Of a stretch of DNA of 64,000 nt, positions 35,788 through 43,967 are shown piece after piece (position 1 is the stretch's first letter; each line of letters starts with the position of its first letter). The position numbers and the translations under genes are program-made. Location: assembly GCF_023897065.1 (NCBI RefSeq), contig NZ_JAMHIV010000001.1, positions 620,001-684,000 of the forward strand, given 5' to 3'. The stretch is from Crossiella sp. SN42 (GTDB lineage Bacteria > Actinomycetota > Actinomycetes > Mycobacteriales > Pseudonocardiaceae). The notes under the pieces are model-generated. The model was not told where the DNA came from and did not search any database. It saw only the letters and a list, made by a program, of their open reading frames with translations.

Positions 35788-36774
35788 TCAAGCGGAGCCG
35801 CGCAGCCGCAGTTCGCCGCGCACCACCAGGTCCTCCGGTGCGGCGGCGCGCTCGCCGGTGAGCAGCCGGGCCACGTCCTCGATGGCCAGCCTGCCCAGCC
35901 GGGTGGTGTCGATGGCCACGCTGGTCAGCGGCGGCTCCACCAGCGCGCCCAGCTCCAGGCCGTCGAAGCCGATCACCGCGAGGTCGGCCGGCACGCGCAG
36001 GCCGAGCCGGCGGGCCTCGCGCAGGGCACCGATGGCGATGATGTCGTTGAAGGTGAACAGCGCGGTCAGCTCCGGGTGCGCGGCGTGCAGCTCGGCGAAG
36101 GCCGCCGCTCCCCCGGCCACCGACTGGTCCGCGCCGAGCACCCAGGCCGGGTCCAGCTCCAGGCCCGCGGCGGTGGCGGCGGAGCGGAACCAGCGCTGGC
36201 GGATGCTGGGCGACGGCTTGCGGTTGTGGTCGAGCATGCCGATCCGGGTGTGCCCGGCGGCGATCAGGTGCGCCACCGCCTCGGCGATGCCCTGCGCACC
36301 CTCGATCCGGATCGAGCTGAACCGGGGGTTGCGGTGCTCGCGGCCGAGGAAGACCACCGGCAGCCCGCCGATGTGCCGTTCGATCTCGGCCTCGGGCTGG
36401 CTGAAGTAGCCGACCACCGCGTCCACCTGGGAGCCGATCACCCGCAGCGTGGCGATCTCCTGCTCGGCCTGGTCGGTGGTGTCGTGCACGACCACGTGCC
36501 AGTCCAGTGCCCTGGCCGCCTCCAGCGCGCTGGCCGCGATCTCGGTGAAGAACGGGTTGCGCAGGTCGGGGATGACCAGGCCGATGGTGACGGTGTCCTG
36601 CCGCACCAAGCCCCTGGCGAACCGGCTGGGCCGGTAGCCGAGGGCCCTGGCGGCCTCCAGCACCCGCGCCTTGGTGCCGCCGTCGATCTCGGCCTTGTCG
36701 TTGAGCGCGCGGGACACGGTCTGCCTGGACACCCCGGCAGACCGCGCCACGTCGTTGATCGTCACCCGCTTCAT
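35788..36774 (-). CDS. LacI-family transcriptional regulator
   Basis: A 328-aa LacI/GalR regulator. HTH TINDVARSAGVSRQTVSRAL with hinge ALGYRPSRFARGL, then the sugar-binding-like domain (VTIGLVIPDLRNPFF ... IGFDGLELGALVEPPLTSV). ATG at 36774 overlaps the stop of the DUF2306 gene, so the two are co-transcribed. No sugar genes adjoin it. The distant beta-galactosidase has LacI-type operators but no local regulator; a link is only speculative. Confidence 0.92.
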   Translation of the reverse strand: MKRVTINDVARSAGVSRQTVSRALNDKAEIDGGTKARVLEAARALGYRPSRFARGLVRQDTVTIGLVIPDLRNPFFTEIAASALEAARALDWHVVVHDTTDQAEQEIATLRVIGSQVDAVVGYFSQPEAEIERHIGGLPVVFLGREHRNPRFSSIRIEGAQGIAEAVAHLIAAGHTRIGMLDHNRKPSPSIRQRWFRSAATAAGLELDPAWVLGADQSVAGGAAAFAELHAAHPELTALFTFNDIIAIGALREARRLGLRVPADLAVIGFDGLELGALVEPPLTSVAIDTTRLGRLAIEDVARLLTGERAAAPEDLVVRGELRLRGSA

Positions 36775-37427
36775 CGCCGACGAGTATGCCCTGACCTGCG
36801 CAGCCACCACTCGGCGGCGGACACGCAGAAGCCGAAGCTGACCCAGGTCGCGATGGCGTAGGCGGTCTTCGGCTCGACCACCTGGAACAGCGGCACGGTG
36901 AGCACCCGGTCCATCATGATCGAGATGGTCAGGGCGAAGCTGCGGATCATCCAGCGCCGGTGCTCGCGGAAGCGCCGCCGTCGCGCGGCCAGGTAGGCGG
37001 GCACGGTGACCCCCAGCCAGAGCACCGCGCCGGTCAGGTTGCCGATCATGGTCAGCGGCCCGCGTTCGCTGAGCGCGCCCACCACCAGCGCGGTCAGCCC
37101 GGCAGGCAGCACCCCGCCGAAGACGTAGATCCGCCCGACCCAGCGGTGCATCTGCAGCGACCAGGCGCGCAGCGCGGGCCAGATCTGGAAGCACACGGTC
37201 AGCAGCGCGATCGAACCGAAGATCACGTGCACGGCCAGCAGCGGGAAGTGCCAGTCCACCCCCGGCCGCAGCGGGGTGCGCGCCTGGGCGGGATCGGGTT
37301 GCAGGTAGGGCGGCAGCGAGACCAGCACGAACAGCACCGAGACCGCGAGCAGTGGGACGGTCCAGGGTCGCCGCAGCAACGGCTTCCGGGTTGCGCGCTC
37401 GCGCACAGTCGTCGTCACGGTGACCAT
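36771..37427 (-). CDS. DUF2306-family membrane protein
   Basis: A 218-aa protein with about six hydrophobic helices. FPLLAVHVIFGSIALLT and SLQMHRWVGRIYVFGG match the DUF2306 family, which has conserved His in a cytochrome-b561-like arrangement (HVIFG, MHRWVGR). Function unknown. ATG at 37427; a GGGGG stretch is immediately adjacent. Its stop overlaps the LacI ATG. Confidence 0.82.
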   Translation of the reverse strand: MVTVTTTVRERATRKPLLRRPWTVPLLAVSVLFVLVSLPPYLQPDPAQARTPLRPGVDWHFPLLAVHVIFGSIALLTVCFQIWPALRAWSLQMHRWVGRIYVFGGVLPAGLTALVVGALSERGPLTMIGNLTGAVLWLGVTVPAYLAARRRRFREHRRWMIRSFALTISIMMDRVLTVPLFQVVEPKTAYAIATWVSFGFCVSAAEWWLRRSGHTRRR

Positions 37428-37533
37428 CCCCCAGTTGGATCGGCCACGTGCTCGCGGCCTCGGCACCAGGAACTCTGCCCGCGGTGGCCGCCCCGGAGCC
37501 TCAGTCAGATCGACTGCACCTAGGGTCGGCTGA

Positions 37534-40209
37534 GTGATCCACGGCAGGCAGGCTGAGCGCGCCGCCCTCACCGCTCTGCTCCAGGACGCCCGCGCCGGGC
37601 GGGCCGGGGCGCTGGTGCTGCGCGGGGAAGCCGGTATCGGCAAGAGCACCCTGCTGCGGGACACCGAAGCCGCCGCCGAGGGGTTCGCGGTGCTGCGCTG
37701 CGCGGGGGTGGAGTCGGAGGTGCGGCAGCCCTTCAGCGGACTGCACCAGCTGCTGCACCCCGGACCGCTGCCCCTGGACGCCCTCTCCCCCGCCGCCGCG
37801 ACCGCGCTGCGCCGCGCCCTCGGCCAGGAAGAAGGACCGCCCGGCTCGGAGCTGCTGCTGTGCGGGGCGCTGCTGGACCTGTTCGGGACCTTGGCGGCGC
37901 GGCAGCCGCTGCTGGTGCTGGTCGACGACTTGCAGTGGCTGGACCGGTCCTCGGCGACCGCGCTGGTCTTCGCCGCGCGCAGGCTCGGCGCGGAGAACCT
38001 GGCCGTGCTGCTGGCCGTCCGGTCGCCGGATGAGTCCACTGTGGACATCGCGGACCTGCCGGAGCTGCCACTGTCCGGTTTGGACAGTGCGGCCGCCGCC
38101 GGGCTGCTGGCCGAGCTGGACTGGCCCGCGCCGGAACCGGTGCGCGCGGCGGTGCTGGGCCACACCGGCGGCAATCCCCTCGCCCTGGTGGAGCTGGCCG
38201 CATTGGGCGGTCCCGGCGAGGTGGCCGAGGAGCTGGCGTTGCGCGGCACGCTGCCGGTGGGCGCGCGCATCCGGGCCGCCTTCCAGCGCCGCCTGGACGC
38301 GCTGCCCGAGCAGGCCCGCGCGGCGCTGCTGCTGGCCGCGGCCGAGGACTCCGGGCGCACCGCCGTGGTGCTGGGCGCGCTGCCCCGGCTCGGGCTGCCC
38401 GCCGGGGCGCTGGACGCGGCCTGCGCCGCCGGACTCGTTGACCTCACCGGGCCGCAGCTGCGGTTCCGGCATCCGCTGGTGCGCTCGGTGGCCTACGCCC
38501 AGGCCGCGTTCCCGGCGCGGGCGGCCGCGCACCGGGCGCTGGCCGAGGAAGCCGCGGCCCGCGGCGACCGGCAGCGGGCGGTGTGGCACCGGGCGGTCGC
38601 GGCCACCGAACCGGACGAGGAGCTGGCCGCCGAGCTGGAGCGGACCGCGGAGTCGGTGCGCGGCCGGGGCGGGGAGGCCGCGGTCACCGCCGTGCTGCGG
38701 CACGCCGCACGGCTGAGCACCACACCAGAAGGCCGCCGGGACCGGTTGCTGGCCGCGGCGTTCGTGGCGCTGGACTCCGGGCAGCCCGAGCTGGCCCGCG
38801 CGCTGGCCACGGAGATCATGGCCGAGCCCGCGCCCGCGGTGGTGCTGACCAGGCTCACCGCGACCATCGAGGCCTACAGCGGTCACCCCGACCTGGCCTG
38901 GCGGCAGCTCCAGCGCTGCGCCGAACTGCTGACCGACCCCCTGGAAGCGGCCTGGACACTGGTGCTCACCGCCAACGCCGCCTACCACGCCGACGACCTG
39001 GACGCCGCCCAGTCCGCCTCCGCCCGCATCGCCGAACTCGACCTGCCGCCCGCGGTGCGCCGCGCGGGCGAGCGGCTGCACCTGGCCATCCAGGCCGGCT
39101 GCGACCTGTGGGGACTGCTCGCCGAACTGACCCCGACCCAGCCCGCGGTGGGCGGCCGGGCCTGGATGTGGGTGCTGGCCATCGGCTGGCTCAGCCCGGA
39201 CGCCCGCCAAGCGCTGGCCCTCGCCGAGGCGGCCCGCGGCCAGCTGCGCGCGGTCGGCTCGGCCGGTTCGCTGGTGGAACTGCTGTTCTGGCAGGCGGAC
39301 CTGGCCTACCGCGCAGGCGACTGGGACGCCGGGGTGGCCGCCGCCGAGGAGGGCCTGCGCCTGACCCACGAGACCGGCCAGCGCGGCCAGCAGGCCAACC
39401 TGCACGCCCAACTGGCCCGCTACGCCGCCGCCAGGGGCCAGGCCGACCACTGCCGCGAACACGCCGCACGAGCGCTGGAGCTCGCCCTGCCACTGCGCCA
39501 GCGGTCCGCCGCGGCGGTGGCCGGCCACGCCCTGGGCCTGCTCGCCCTGGCCGAAGGCGACCCGGCCACCGCACTGACCCGCCTCGGCGAGGTGACCGCG
39601 CCCGGCGGCCCGCGCTCACACCGCCTGGTCACCCTGCACGCCCTACCCGACCTCGCCGAAGCCGCCCTCCGCCTGGACCGCCCGGACCTGGCGCACAACC
39701 TGCTGCCGGAGACCGCAACCTCACCGCTGCGCGAAGTCCCGTGGATCCACGCGGTGTTCGCCAGGGTGCGCGCCCTGGCCACCGGCGAACTCGCCGACCA
39801 CGAACAGGCCATGGCCGCCGCCGAGGCCGCCGACCACCCGTTCGAGCTGGCCCGGACCGCGCTCCAGCTGGGTGCCCGGCTGCGCCGCGAAGGCCAGCCA
39901 GTCCGGGCCCGGCCCCCGCTGAGCACCGCCGCCGACCTGTTCACCCGCCTGGACGCCCGCCCATGGGCCGAACAGGCCGCCGCGGAGCTGCGCGCCGCGG
40001 GCGGCACGGCACCGGCGCGGGGCACCGCGGGCGAGGTGCTCAGTCCGCAGGAGCTGGCCGTGGCGCGGCTGGCGGCCCGCGGCCTGAGCAACCGCGAGAT
40101 CGGCGAACACCTGTTCCTGAGCCCCCGCACAGTCGGCTCGCACCTGTACCGGCTGTTCCCGAAACTCGGCATCACCAGCCGCGCCCAGCTCCGCGACCTA
40201 GCGCTCTAG
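37534..40209 (+). CDS. LAL-type LuxR-family regulator
   Basis: An 891-aa large ATP-binding LuxR regulator. N-terminal AAA ATPase with Walker A LRGEAGIGKSTLL and Walker B LLVLVDDLQWLD; a long TPR-like helical middle; a C-terminal GerE HTH (LSPQELAVARLAARGLSNRE, RTVGSHLYRLFPKLGI). LAL proteins often activate catabolic or antibiotic genes. GTG at 37534. The downstream carboxylesterase is the nearest same-strand gene and may be its target, not shown. Confidence 0.93.
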   Translation: MIHGRQAERAALTALLQDARAGRAGALVLRGEAGIGKSTLLRDTEAAAEGFAVLRCAGVESEVRQPFSGLHQLLHPGPLPLDALSPAAATALRRALGQEEGPPGSELLLCGALLDLFGTLAARQPLLVLVDDLQWLDRSSATALVFAARRLGAENLAVLLAVRSPDESTVDIADLPELPLSGLDSAAAAGLLAELDWPAPEPVRAAVLGHTGGNPLALVELAALGGPGEVAEELALRGTLPVGARIRAAFQRRLDALPEQARAALLLAAAEDSGRTAVVLGALPRLGLPAGALDAACAAGLVDLTGPQLRFRHPLVRSVAYAQAAFPARAAAHRALAEEAAARGDRQRAVWHRAVAATEPDEELAAELERTAESVRGRGGEAAVTAVLRHAARLSTTPEGRRDRLLAAAFVALDSGQPELARALATEIMAEPAPAVVLTRLTATIEAYSGHPDLAWRQLQRCAELLTDPLEAAWTLVLTANAAYHADDLDAAQSASARIAELDLPPAVRRAGERLHLAIQAGCDLWGLLAELTPTQPAVGGRAWMWVLAIGWLSPDARQALALAEAARGQLRAVGSAGSLVELLFWQADLAYRAGDWDAGVAAAEEGLRLTHETGQRGQQANLHAQLARYAAARGQADHCREHAARALELALPLRQRSAAAVAGHALGLLALAEGDPATALTRLGEVTAPGGPRSHRLVTLHALPDLAEAALRLDRPDLAHNLLPETATSPLREVPWIHAVFARVRALATGELADHEQAMAAAEAADHPFELARTALQLGARLRREGQPVRARPPLSTAADLFTRLDARPWAEQAAAELRAAGGTAPARGTAGEVLSPQELAVARLAARGLSNREIGEHLFLSPRTVGSHLYRLFPKLGITSRAQLRDLAL

Positions 40210-40404
40210 AAGAACAACTCCACCACCGCGTCACCACGACCGGTCCGGTGCAGCCGGACCTCGCGGCCACGTGCGCGATGAGGCAGACCGGCCCACCCCT
40301 GTCGACGCCGGAAAGGGCAACCGGCCGGGTAATTGGTTGGCGCTGCGCACGAAGCGGTGGGAATGATCCGCCACGGCGTCCTGCCGTGGCGAGAGGGAGT
40401 GGCG
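40210..40404 (+). promoter_or_regulatory. Upstream region of carboxylesterase with hairpin
   Basis: The 195-nt gap has no gene. A 9-bp hairpin (CGCCACGGC-5-GCCGTGGCG, 40369-40391) sits 13 nt before the esterase ATG and directly before the GAGGGAG ribosome site, where it could affect translation or bind a regulator. Confidence 0.5.
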
Positions 40405-41913
40405 ATGACCGAGGTGCGCACGACGGCGGGGCTGGTGCGCGGGGTCGGGCAGGCGGGGCTGGAGGTGTTCCGCGGGATCCCGTTCGCCGAGCCGCCGGTG
40501 GGGGCGCTGCGCTTCGCCGCGCCACAACCCGTGCGGGGCTGGGACGGGGTGCGCGAGGCCGTGGCCTACGGTCCGCCGCCGCCACAGCCCGGGGTGTTCG
40601 GCATGGACGCGCTGGCCGGGGAGACGCCGGGCGAGGACTGGCTGACGGTCAACGTGTTCACCCCCGGCATTGGCGCGGAGCTGCCGGTCATGGTGTGGAT
40701 CCAGGGCGGCGCCTACACCATCGGCATGGCCAGCCTGCCCGAGTTCGACGGCGCCCGCCTCGCCGGCGAGGGCGGCGTGGTGGTGGTGACGTTCAACTAC
40801 CGGGTGGGCTTCGAGGGTTTTGGCCAGCTTGAGGGCGCGCCGGGCAACCGAGGCCTGCTGGACCAGCTGGCCGCGCTGGAGTGGGTGCGCGACAACATCC
40901 GCGCCTTCGGCGGAAACCCTGACCGGGTCACGATTTTTGGCCAGTCCGCGGGCGGCGGGTCGGTCGCCGCGCTGCTGGCGATGCCGAGGGCGCGCGGGCT
41001 GTTCCGGCGGGCGATCGCGCAGAGCGTGCAGGGCACCTTCTTCAGCCCCGAGCTGGCCGCCGACATCGCCGCGGTGTGCGCCGCCGAGCTGGGACTGCGG
41101 CCCACCGTCGCCGGTCTGTCCACTGTGGACCCAGCGAGGCTGGCGTCGGTCGGGGACACGGTAATCGCCAAGATCGGCCAGTGGGCGGACCGCTGGGGGC
41201 CGGCCGCGCACAAGCTGATCCCGTTCGCGCCCGTGGTCGACGGCGACCTGCTGCCGGTCACCCCGTGGCAGGCATTGGCCGAGGGCGCGGGCCGGGACGT
41301 CGAGCTGATCGCGGGTCACGTCCGGCACGAGGACCGCCTGCTCGCCCTGGTGCACGGCCTGCTCGGCCAGGTCACCGAGGAACAGGCCGCCGACGCGCTG
41401 ACCCAGTTCGCCCCCGGCCCTGACGGCCCGGCCCGCTACCGCGAGCACTATCCGCAGGCCGGTCCGGACGAGCTGTACGACCTGGTCAACTCCGACTGGT
41501 TGTTCCGGATGCCGTCCCTGCGCCTGGCACACGCCCAGGCCGTCGGCGGCGGCCGGGCCCACCTCTACGAGCTGACCTGGCCCGCCCCCGGCATGGACGG
41601 CCTGCTCGGCGCCTGCCACGGCCTGGACGTGCCGCTGGTCTTCGGCACCCTGACGCAGGGCCAGCCCGCGATGCTGCTCGGCGGCGAGCTGTCCGAGGCC
41701 GAACCGCTCTCGGCCCGGATGCGCGCCGCGTGGACCGCCTTCGCCACCCACGGCGACCCCGGCTGGCCGGCCTACGACCCGGAGCAGCGCCTGACCCAGG
41801 TCTTCGACATTGAGCCCATCGTCACCGCCTACCCGGAGGATGCCTCCCGCCTGATCTGGCAGCACCACACCTTCGCCCCGCTGCCCCTGCTCGCCAGGGA
41901 ACCAGGGCGCTGA
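40405..41913 (+). CDS. Carboxylesterase type B
   Basis: A 502-aa carboxylesterase/lipase type B. The nucleophile Ser181 is in FGQSAGGGS; the oxyanion loop is WIQGGAY, slightly changed from the usual HGGG/A; the catalytic His is in GACHGLDVPLVF. FRGIPFAEPPVGALRF is the family N-terminal signature. No signal peptide. ATG at 40405 preceded by GAGGGAG. Natural substrate unknown (p-nitrobenzyl-esterase-like). Confidence 0.92.
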   Translation: MTEVRTTAGLVRGVGQAGLEVFRGIPFAEPPVGALRFAAPQPVRGWDGVREAVAYGPPPPQPGVFGMDALAGETPGEDWLTVNVFTPGIGAELPVMVWIQGGAYTIGMASLPEFDGARLAGEGGVVVVTFNYRVGFEGFGQLEGAPGNRGLLDQLAALEWVRDNIRAFGGNPDRVTIFGQSAGGGSVAALLAMPRARGLFRRAIAQSVQGTFFSPELAADIAAVCAAELGLRPTVAGLSTVDPARLASVGDTVIAKIGQWADRWGPAAHKLIPFAPVVDGDLLPVTPWQALAEGAGRDVELIAGHVRHEDRLLALVHGLLGQVTEEQAADALTQFAPGPDGPARYREHYPQAGPDELYDLVNSDWLFRMPSLRLAHAQAVGGGRAHLYELTWPAPGMDGLLGACHGLDVPLVFGTLTQGQPAMLLGGELSEAEPLSARMRAAWTAFATHGDPGWPAYDPEQRLTQVFDIEPIVTAYPEDASRLIWQHHTFAPLPLLAREPGR

Positions 41914-41944
41914 TGGTGGCGTTGAACCAGCCGTGGAGAACGCG

Positions 41945-42229
41945 ATGCTGTGGACGGTGCCCGGCTTCGTGCTGCTGATGGTCGCGGTCGGGATGTACGA
42001 GCTGCTGCGCCACCGCCGCGACCGCCGCCGCGGCACCCCACTGACCGGCACCTACGTCAACGAGCTGACCGCCACCTTCTACGGCACCAAGCGCACCGAA
42101 CTGGAGCACCGCCAGTCCATGTCGATGATGGCCGAGGACCAGGCCCAGGGCGCGCCACCGCCATTGGGCATCGACCTGGACCGGGGCACGGCGACGCTGC
42201 GGCCGGAGGACCACCGCAAGCCGGGCTGA
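41945..42229 (+). CDS. Small membrane-anchored protein (DUF6191-like)
   Basis: A 94-aa protein with one N-terminal helix (WTVPGFVLLMVAVGMYELL), a basic stretch and a soluble tail with GTYVNELTATFYGTKRTELEHR and GIDLDRGTATLRP. It resembles a small actinobacterial family I know as DUF6191; function unknown. ATG at 41945 has GGAGAA 5 nt upstream, preferred over GTG at 41933. It follows the carboxylesterase by 31 nt and could share its mRNA. Confidence 0.72.
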   Translation: MLWTVPGFVLLMVAVGMYELLRHRRDRRRGTPLTGTYVNELTATFYGTKRTELEHRQSMSMMAEDQAQGAPPPLGIDLDRGTATLRPEDHRKPG

Positions 42230-42239
42230 GTCAGGGACT

Positions 42240-42713
42240 TCACAGCGGCGGGGCCGCGCCGGGGCCGCCCGGTCCGTGGTCGCCGTGCCGGGCCACCTGG
42301 AGCAGCAGTTCGCCCGCTACCCGCACGATCTCCCGTTCGGCGGGTGTCAGCACCTGCTCGAACGCCTCGGCGAGCCACCGGTTGCCCGCGCGCACGTGTT
42401 CCCGCAGCGCCGCGTGCCCGGCCTCGGTGATCTCCACCCGCTGGGCCCGCCGGTCCTGCTCGTCCCGCCTGCGGGACACCCGGCCGTCGGCTTCCAGCGC
42501 GTGCAGGACCCGGGTCAGCGACTGGGGTTGCAGGCCCTCGATGGCGGCCAGCGCGGTGACCGTCAGCGGGCCGCTGTGCCGCAGGTTCGCCAGCACCGAC
42601 GCGCCGACCCTGGTCAGCGAGCTCGCCTCGTCCGACTGCTGGGCGCGCAGCCGCGAGGACAGCCGGGACACCGCCCAGCGCACGGTGTCGGCTGCGGTCG
42701 CGGCATCGCTCAT
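42240..42713 (-). CDS. MarR-family regulator
   Basis: A 157-aa MarR winged-helix protein: GPLTVTALAAIEGLQPQSLT recognition region, ALEADGRVSRRRDEQDRRAQ wing, dimer helices at both ends. ATG at 42713. It is divergent from the ABC-2 permease/HIT pair with a TATCCGGATA palindrome in between, so it likely represses them and itself. Confidence 0.92.
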   Translation of the reverse strand: MSDAATAADTVRWAVSRLSSRLRAQQSDEASSLTRVGASVLANLRHSGPLTVTALAAIEGLQPQSLTRVLHALEADGRVSRRRDEQDRRAQRVEITEAGHAALREHVRAGNRWLAEAFEQVLTPAEREIVRVAGELLLQVARHGDHGPGGPGAAPPL

Positions 42714-42735
42714 GAAACCACGCTAGCACTTCGCA

Positions 42736-42745
42736 TATCCGGATA
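42736..42745. promoter_or_regulatory. MarR operator candidate
   Basis: The 10-bp palindrome TATCCGGATA lies 23 nt upstream of the MarR ATG in an AT-richer stretch of the 75-bp divergent gap. Confidence 0.5.
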
Positions 42746-42788
42746 GAGCGACCCTCCCAGGCCAATCTATTAAGCGTAAGCTTGCCAT

Positions 42789-43553
42789 ATGCGGCTGCGG
42801 GTGTTCTGGGGTCTGCTGGAGCGCGACCTGGTCGCGACCCGGCGGCAGCTCGGCAGCGTGCTGGCCCAGGTGCTCATGCAGCCCCTGCTGTTGCTGCTGG
42901 TCTTCGGCAAGGTGCTGGGCGCGCTCGGCTACACCCCGCCCGGTTACGCCCAGCTGCTGCTGCCCGGCCTGGTGGCGCTGAACGCGTTCTTCGCCTCGGC
43001 GCAGAACGCCTCGTTCCCGCTGGCCATGGAGTTCGCCACCCGCGCGGTGGAGAACCGCCTGCGCGCGCCGGTGAGCCTGCCCTGGATAGTGGCCGAGCGG
43101 ATCGTGGCCGCCGCGGCCCGCGGCATCATCACCGCGGTGCTGATGGTGCCGGTCGGCGCCGTTGTGCTCGGCGAGCTCGACTGGCCGGTCTCCGGGATGC
43201 CGGCCGCGCTGGCCTTCACCGTGCTGGGCGCGCTCACCGGCGGCGCGGTCGGGGTCACCATCGGCTCGCTGGTGCCCCCGACCCGGATCGGCTTGACCTT
43301 CTCACTGGTGATGCCGCCGCTGCTGTTCACCGGGTCGGCGCAGTTCCCGTTCCGCGAGCTTCGCGCGGTGCCGTGGTTCCAGGCGCTGTGCGCGCTCAAC
43401 CCGATGACCTACGTCAGCGAAGGCCTCCGGGGCGCGCTCACCCCGCACATCGCGCACCTGCCGGGCTGGCTCTGCCTCGCCGCACTGGGCCTGGCGCTGC
43501 TGATCTTCGCGCCGGCCAGCGTGCGGACGTTCCGGCGCCGGGCCGTGGTGTGA
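42789..43553 (+). CDS. ABC-2 type permease without a partner ATPase gene
   Basis: A 254-aa ABC-2 membrane protein (DrrB-like) with six helices and the family segment MPPLLFTGSAQFPFRELRAV before LNPMTYVSEGLRGAL. Such permeases need an ATPase, usually encoded next door; none is found here. GTGA overlap with the HIT gene. MarR control and the DrrB resemblance suggest drug efflux with an ATPase encoded elsewhere. Confidence 0.87.
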   Translation: MRLRVFWGLLERDLVATRRQLGSVLAQVLMQPLLLLLVFGKVLGALGYTPPGYAQLLLPGLVALNAFFASAQNASFPLAMEFATRAVENRLRAPVSLPWIVAERIVAAAARGIITAVLMVPVGAVVLGELDWPVSGMPAALAFTVLGALTGGAVGVTIGSLVPPTRIGLTFSLVMPPLLFTGSAQFPFRELRAVPWFQALCALNPMTYVSEGLRGALTPHIAHLPGWLCLAALGLALLIFAPASVRTFRRRAVV

Positions 43554-43966
43554 GTCAGCCCGGCACCGGTCCACTGGCCACTCCCCTGGTCTGGGCTTCC
43601 GAGCTGCTCGTGGTCTCGCACCGCGCCGCCGACGTCACCGGCACCGGCTTCCCCGGCTACCTGTTCGTCGAGACCCGCCGCCACGCTCCCACCCTCGACA
43701 CACTGGAACCGCCGGAGGTCGGCGCGGTCGCGCAGGCGGTCTGGCAGGCGTCCCGGGCGCTTCGGGCCGAGCTGGCGCCCGAGTTCGTCTTCTCCGCCAT
43801 TGTCGGGCGCGGGGTGGCGCACTTCCACCAGCACGTCTTCGCCCGCCACCCCGGCACGCCAGCGCACATCAGCTGGATGGACAGTCACGACTGGGCCGGC
43901 GCGCCGCGGGTGACCGCCCAGGAGATTGACGAGCTGTGCGATCGCCTGGGTCGTCACTTCCGATGA
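43550..43966 (+). CDS. HIT-family nucleotide hydrolase/transferase-like protein
   Basis: A 138-aa protein with the histidine triad HFHQHVFAR (His91, 93, 95). The fold is Fhit/GalT-like, acting on nucleotide phosphoramidates or dinucleoside polyphosphates. The frame starts at GTG 43550, which overlaps the permease stop. Coupling of a HIT protein to an ABC-2 permease is unusual. It converges on the ABC transporter gene with one base between stops. Confidence 0.8.
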   Translation: MSQPGTGPLATPLVWASELLVVSHRAADVTGTGFPGYLFVETRRHAPTLDTLEPPEVGAVAQAVWQASRALRAELAPEFVFSAIVGRGVAHFHQHVFARHPGTPAHISWMDSHDWAGAPRVTAQEIDELCDRLGRHFR

Positions 43967-43967
43967 G

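Noticed and set aside
38069-38089. Dyad CACTGTCC-5-GGACAGTG inside the LAL regulator gene
   Set aside because: Near one copy of the recurrent palindrome and coding; not enough to call a separate site.
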